10,864 bases of DNA from assembly GCA_003136915.1 (NCBI GenBank), contig PLEB01000107.1, forward strand, positions 1 through 10,864. The letters are read 5' to 3'. The notes beneath the pieces are model-generated. The model saw only the letters and a list, made by a program, of their open reading frames with translations, was not told the origin of the DNA and did not search any database. The position numbers were made by a program, and so were the translations under genes. Source of the stretch: Chitinophagaceae bacterium. GTDB lineage: Bacteria; Bacteroidota; Bacteroidia; Chitinophagales; Chitinophagaceae. Positions 8,296-10,864 of this stretch are shown here, one piece after another (position 1 is the stretch's first letter; each line of letters starts with the position of its first letter).

Positions 8296-9062
8296 ACTTT
8301 AGGAATGTAAATATTTTTTTTATCCTTTTTATCCTGATCTGGGTTTTTCTGGACAGACGCTATAATCTTTCCCCTGCAGCTTACGCATGGATCCTGTTTG
8401 CTTACCTTCTCGTATTATTCTGTGGAACTTATTTTATTCAGCTGGGGTATTTTTTCAAATCGGTCTGTTCGGCCGGGACCGATAAAAAAGAGATTGCATT
8501 AAGTTTCGACGACGGTCCTGCGGAGTCTTTTACGCCCTTCATTCTCGACGTGCTGAAGGCAGGAAAAGTGGAAGCTGCTTTCTTTTGCATCGGAAAAAAA
8601 ATCCCTGCAAACGAACACCTGCTCCGCAGAATCGTTGAAGAAGGGCATATTATTGGCAATCATAGTTATTCCCATCACCCGCTCTTTGACATATTCAGCG
8701 CCGAAAGAATGTTGGAGGATATCACACAGATGAATGAACTAACTAACCACAATACGGGTCTGGAACCAAAATTCTTCCGCCCCCCTTATGGCGTTACGAA
8801 TCCCAACCTGAAAAAGGCAGTTGAGCGTGGCGGGTTTATTTCGATAGGCTGGAGTATTCGTTCCATGGATACCATGATCCGGAACGAAAACCGTCTCCTG
8901 CAAAAAATCCTGCAATCTCTTAAACCAGGAGCCATCGTGCTCCTGCACGATACGAGCCCATCAACAATGAAGATATTGAGGGAACTGATCACGCAAATCC
9001 GGCAAAAGGGATACGAGATCGTACGGTTGGACAAAATGCTTAAATTGAATCCCTATGCTTAA
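8289..9062 (+). CDS. Membrane-anchored polysaccharide deacetylase family protein (CE4/NodB)
   Basis: A 257-residue protein with two hydrophobic segments (about 8-21 and 32-56) followed by a complete NodB domain. The motifs are SFDDGP (72-77, with the base Asp74 and metal Asp75), NHSYSHH (124-130, metal His125 and His129), RPPYG (164-168), W188 in IGWSIRSMD and LLHD (218-221). All metal ligands and catalytic residues are present, so it should act as a metal-dependent amide or ester hydrolase. Polysaccharide-deacetylase homologues occur in flexirubin-type clusters, but their substrate is unclear. Whether the domain lies in the periplasm or cytoplasm depends on topology; two helices with basic loop residues DRRYN between them would leave both ends on one side. 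The start overlaps the previous stop by 7 bases. Confidence 0.9.
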   Translation: MLNFRNVNIFFILFILIWVFLDRRYNLSPAAYAWILFAYLLVLFCGTYFIQLGYFFKSVCSAGTDKKEIALSFDDGPAESFTPFILDVLKAGKVEAAFFCIGKKIPANEHLLRRIVEEGHIIGNHSYSHHPLFDIFSAERMLEDITQMNELTNHNTGLEPKFFRPPYGVTNPNLKKAVERGGFISIGWSIRSMDTMIRNENRLLQKILQSLKPGAIVLLHDTSPSTMKILRELITQIRQKGYEIVRLDKMLKLNPYA

Positions 9063-9690
9063 ATATTATTTTGGCATGCTGGGGATCATGCTTGCGTTGA
9101 CCGTAAAGGCGCAATATCCTGGATTTGCATTGCTTCAGAATCAGGAAACATTTAAACAGACATTCAACAGCGCTACAAAAAATGTGTCCGGTATTAAAAG
9201 TGATTTTATTCAGGAAAAGACCCTCAGCATGCTGTCTGATAAAATCACGTCCCGCGGAAATTTTTGGTTTAAGAGAGAAAACAAAGTGCGTATGGAATAT
9301 ACCCATCCCTTCCCCTACCTGCTTATCCTGAACGGAGGAAAGATATATATCAGGGATGGTCAGAAGGAAAACAAGCTATCCGCCAGTTCAAGCAAAATAT
9401 TTGAGCAGGTCAACCGCATCCTGCTGGATTGTGTAGGAGGAACTATACTAAAAAACCCCGATTTTCAGGCCCGGGTATTTGAAAGCCCCGGGTCCTACCT
9501 AATCGAGTTAAAGCCGGTAGCGAAAAACCTGAAAGAACTATATCAAAAGATCAATATTTTTATAGACAGGAAAGATTTCACTGCTGAATCGATTGACATG
9601 TTTGAATTATCCGGAGATCATAGCAGTATACGCTTTTTCAACAAAGTATTGAATGCGAATATCCCTGATACGCTGTTTGCTATACCTTAG
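9055..9690 (+). CDS. LolA-like periplasmic outer-membrane lipoprotein carrier
   Basis: A 211-residue secreted protein with an N-terminal signal peptide (MLKYYFGMLGIMLALTVKAQ, likely cut after about residue 19). The mature part follows the LolA pattern: an opening helix, then GIKSDFIQEKTLSMLSDKITSRGNFWFKRENKVRMEYTHPFPYLLILNGG (about 45-94), where repeated strands form the half-barrel that holds a lipid, followed by GGKIYIRDGQ. LolA moves lipoproteins from the inner to the outer membrane. LolA paralogues in aryl polyene and flexirubin loci are thought to serve the pigment lipid, and this copy is probably of that dedicated type given its neighbours. It overlaps the deacetylase gene by 8 bases and the following lipoprotein gene by 38 bases. 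Confidence 0.85.
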   Translation: MLKYYFGMLGIMLALTVKAQYPGFALLQNQETFKQTFNSATKNVSGIKSDFIQEKTLSMLSDKITSRGNFWFKRENKVRMEYTHPFPYLLILNGGKIYIRDGQKENKLSASSSKIFEQVNRILLDCVGGTILKNPDFQARVFESPGSYLIELKPVAKNLKELYQKINIFIDRKDFTAESIDMFELSGDHSSIRFFNKVLNANIPDTLFAIP

Positions 9691-10276
9691 CCTGGTCAGC
9701 CCGATGATGGGCTGCAATAGTTATCAGCATTTGCAGAAAATCAGATTATCAGATCAGTGTCTGCAAAAATTTAAGCCGGCAATTACCCGTGCGCTTTACC
9801 GAACTTCAGTAGACGTAATCGGGAAACATATCAGTGGGATGCTACTTATAAAGACAATGCCCGACAGCAGCACCCGGGTAGTTTTTTCCAATGCGATGGG
9901 GTTCAGTTTTTTCGATTTTGGTTTTTCCAAAGGAAATGAATTCAAGGTATACCAGATTATTTCGCAGATGGATAAAAAGGCACTCATCAAGACATTGAGA
10001 AAGGATTTTGAACTTGTCCTTTTCAGGAATATGCAGGAAAAGAACCGGTTTACGCTGACTGACAGCGCATTCATTTATTATGGTTTTCCACAGGAGAAGG
10101 GAGTAAATTATTATATTACAGACAAGAATTGCGCTGGTCTCGTGAAAATGGAAAGGTCCTCGAAAAGAAAACCTGTGGTCGAAGCCGTGATGACATTTAA
10201 TAATGAATCGGTTCCGGACAGCATATCCATCCGTCACCTGAATTTTAATTTTTCCATAACGCTCAAAAAATCATAA
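9653..10276 (+). CDS. Lipoprotein of unknown function
   Basis: A 207-residue protein with a lipoprotein signal peptide: Arg2 and Arg7, the hydrophobic core CLLYLSLVSP and lipobox MMGC with the lipid-bearing Cys at 21. The following residues NSYQ do not include the inner-membrane retention Asp known from enterobacteria, though sorting rules in Bacteroidota differ. The mature part is rich in beta-type stretches (SVDVIGKHISGMLLIKTM, VVFSNAMGFSFFDFGFSK) and basic. I do not recognise the family with certainty. Small lipoproteins in this position are common in aryl polyene-type clusters. The start ATG lies inside the LolA gene. It must be real, because the next Met is within the lipobox and would leave no signal peptide. 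Confidence 0.8.
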   Translation: MRISLIRCLLYLSLVSPMMGCNSYQHLQKIRLSDQCLQKFKPAITRALYRTSVDVIGKHISGMLLIKTMPDSSTRVVFSNAMGFSFFDFGFSKGNEFKVYQIISQMDKKALIKTLRKDFELVLFRNMQEKNRFTLTDSAFIYYGFPQEKGVNYYITDKNCAGLVKMERSSKRKPVVEAVMTFNNESVPDSISIRHLNFNFSITLKKS

Positions 10277-10281
10277 CTATC

Positions 10282-10653
10282 GTGTTGCGGAATGATCTCT
10301 ATACCGTGGATTCAATCACTGAGAGCCATCCTGCTTTCCAGGTATCTGTGACGCTGAATCCCAGGCATGCTATTTTTAAAGGACATTTTCCCGGGCATCC
10401 CGTTTTGCCAGGCGTATGCATGCTTGAGATGATCCGCGAACTGATGGAAGACCGGTTAAAACAAAAGCTGAGGATCTCCAAGGGTCCGCTGATCAAATTT
10501 CTGGCTATGATCATTCCTGAAATAAATACTTCTTTCGAAGTGGATCTGCATTATGAAACTAAAGATGGATTTATCGATACCAGCGGCAGGATTTTTCATG
10601 GAACTACTACATTCATGAAATACAATCTTCAACTCATTCAGGAACCGGTTTAA
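10282..10653 (+). CDS. FabZ/FabA-like 3-hydroxyacyl-ACP dehydratase
   Basis: A 123-residue hot-dog protein with a full dehydratase signature [20 protein letters not shown] (29-48). His35 in GHFP is the catalytic base, and Glu49 on the following helix (LEMIREL) is the usual acid. It converts 3-hydroxyacyl-ACP to the enoyl form, the step that puts double bonds into the polyene. It is the best candidate for the active partner of the His-less hot-dog protein at 68-493. There is no ATG before the motif, so translation must begin at GTG 10282 or TTG 10285, 5 to 8 bases after the lipoprotein stop. The last 20 bases overlap the convergent antiporter gene on the other strand. Confidence 0.88.
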   Translation: MLRNDLYTVDSITESHPAFQVSVTLNPRHAIFKGHFPGHPVLPGVCMLEMIRELMEDRLKQKLRISKGPLIKFLAMIIPEINTSFEVDLHYETKDGFIDTSGRIFHGTTTFMKYNLQLIQEPV

Positions 10654-10864
10654 TGTATCCCGTCTTTACTCTTTCGATTATGCGCAGGGCCGGGCTCGTC
10701 ATCATCGTAGTAAGGAGTGCCATCATCACCATCATGGAAAATATCTCCGGTCCCAGTACCCCCATATCATATCCGATATTTAATACAATAAGTTCCATGA
10801 GCCCACGGGTATTCATGAGTGCACCGATGGAAAGGCTGTCTTTCCAGCTTTGTCCCACGAGCCG
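10634..10864 (-). CDS. Cation:proton antiporter (CPA2 family), C-terminal fragment
   Basis: This minus-strand open frame runs in from beyond the right edge of the window and stops at 10634; about 76 residues are visible. [22 protein letters not shown], followed by the hydrophobic [24 protein letters not shown], matches the last transmembrane helices of Na+(K+)/H+ antiporters of the CPA2 type (KefB/NapA-like). In these, the NTRG motif belongs to a conserved late helix. It exchanges monovalent cations for protons across the inner membrane. It is convergent with the pigment cluster and overlaps its last gene by 20 bases. It is most likely unrelated housekeeping flanking DNA, although its position gives a possible cluster boundary. 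The N-terminus lies outside the window. Confidence 0.85.
   Translation of the reverse strand, partial: RLVGQSWKDSLSIGALMNTRGLMELIVLNIGYDMGVLGPEIFSMMVMMALLTTMMTSPALRIIERVKTGYIKPVPE

Overview
The window is a fragment of a Bacteroidota genome, most likely from the Chitinophagales or Sphingobacteriales. The evidence is moderate GC, secreted-protein and LolA families in the style of that phylum, almost no Shine-Dalgarno sequences, and tightly packed genes. From about 68 to 10653 every gene lies on the plus strand. Most are separated by fewer than 25 bases or overlap. Together they read as part of a type II fatty acid/polyketide-like biosynthetic locus of the aryl polyene / flexirubin kind. The genes that would settle the product are not inside the window: tyrosine ammonia-lyase, aryl-CoA/ACP ligase, ketoreductase, acyltransferase, MMPL exporter and the dialkylresorcinol genes darA/B/C. 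The flexirubin-type assignment is therefore an inference from the gene set.

Layout. 68-493 is a hot-dog dehydratase-like protein without the usual catalytic His. 502-1158 is a secreted protein of unknown function. 1180-1605 is a 4HBT-type thioesterase. 1615-2736 is a ketosynthase with an intact Cys-His-His triad. After the largest gap inside the cluster (50 bases, with a weak promoter-like motif) come an O-methyltransferase-fold SAM enzyme (2787-3863) and a flavin-dependent halogenase-like protein (3883-5133). A chain of mostly overlapping genes follows: a half-size ketosynthase-like protein (5105-5779), an acyl carrier protein (5772-6041), a second intact ketosynthase (6038-7237), a full-length ketosynthase homologue with all three catalytic residues lost (7246-8295), a membrane-anchored polysaccharide-deacetylase-family protein (8289-9062), a LolA-like periplasmic carrier (9055-9690), a lipoprotein (9653-10276) and a second hot-dog dehydratase with intact His/Glu (10282-10653). 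On the minus strand, the 3' end of a CPA2-type cation:proton antiporter (10634 to the window edge) converges on the cluster and probably marks its boundary.

How it may work (inference): the ACP carries an aryl-primed chain. The intact ketosynthases, one paired with the triad-less homologue as a chain-length-factor-like partner, extend it. The two hot-dog proteins dehydrate each intermediate so that double bonds accumulate. The methyltransferase and halogenase-like enzyme would decorate the aryl ring. The thioesterase may release or proofread chains. The deacetylase-family protein, LolA-like protein and lipoprotein suggest handling of a lipid-like pigment in the envelope. No RNA genes, CRISPR arrays, insertion sequences or clear terminators were seen, and no stretch over 300 bases lacks a gene.
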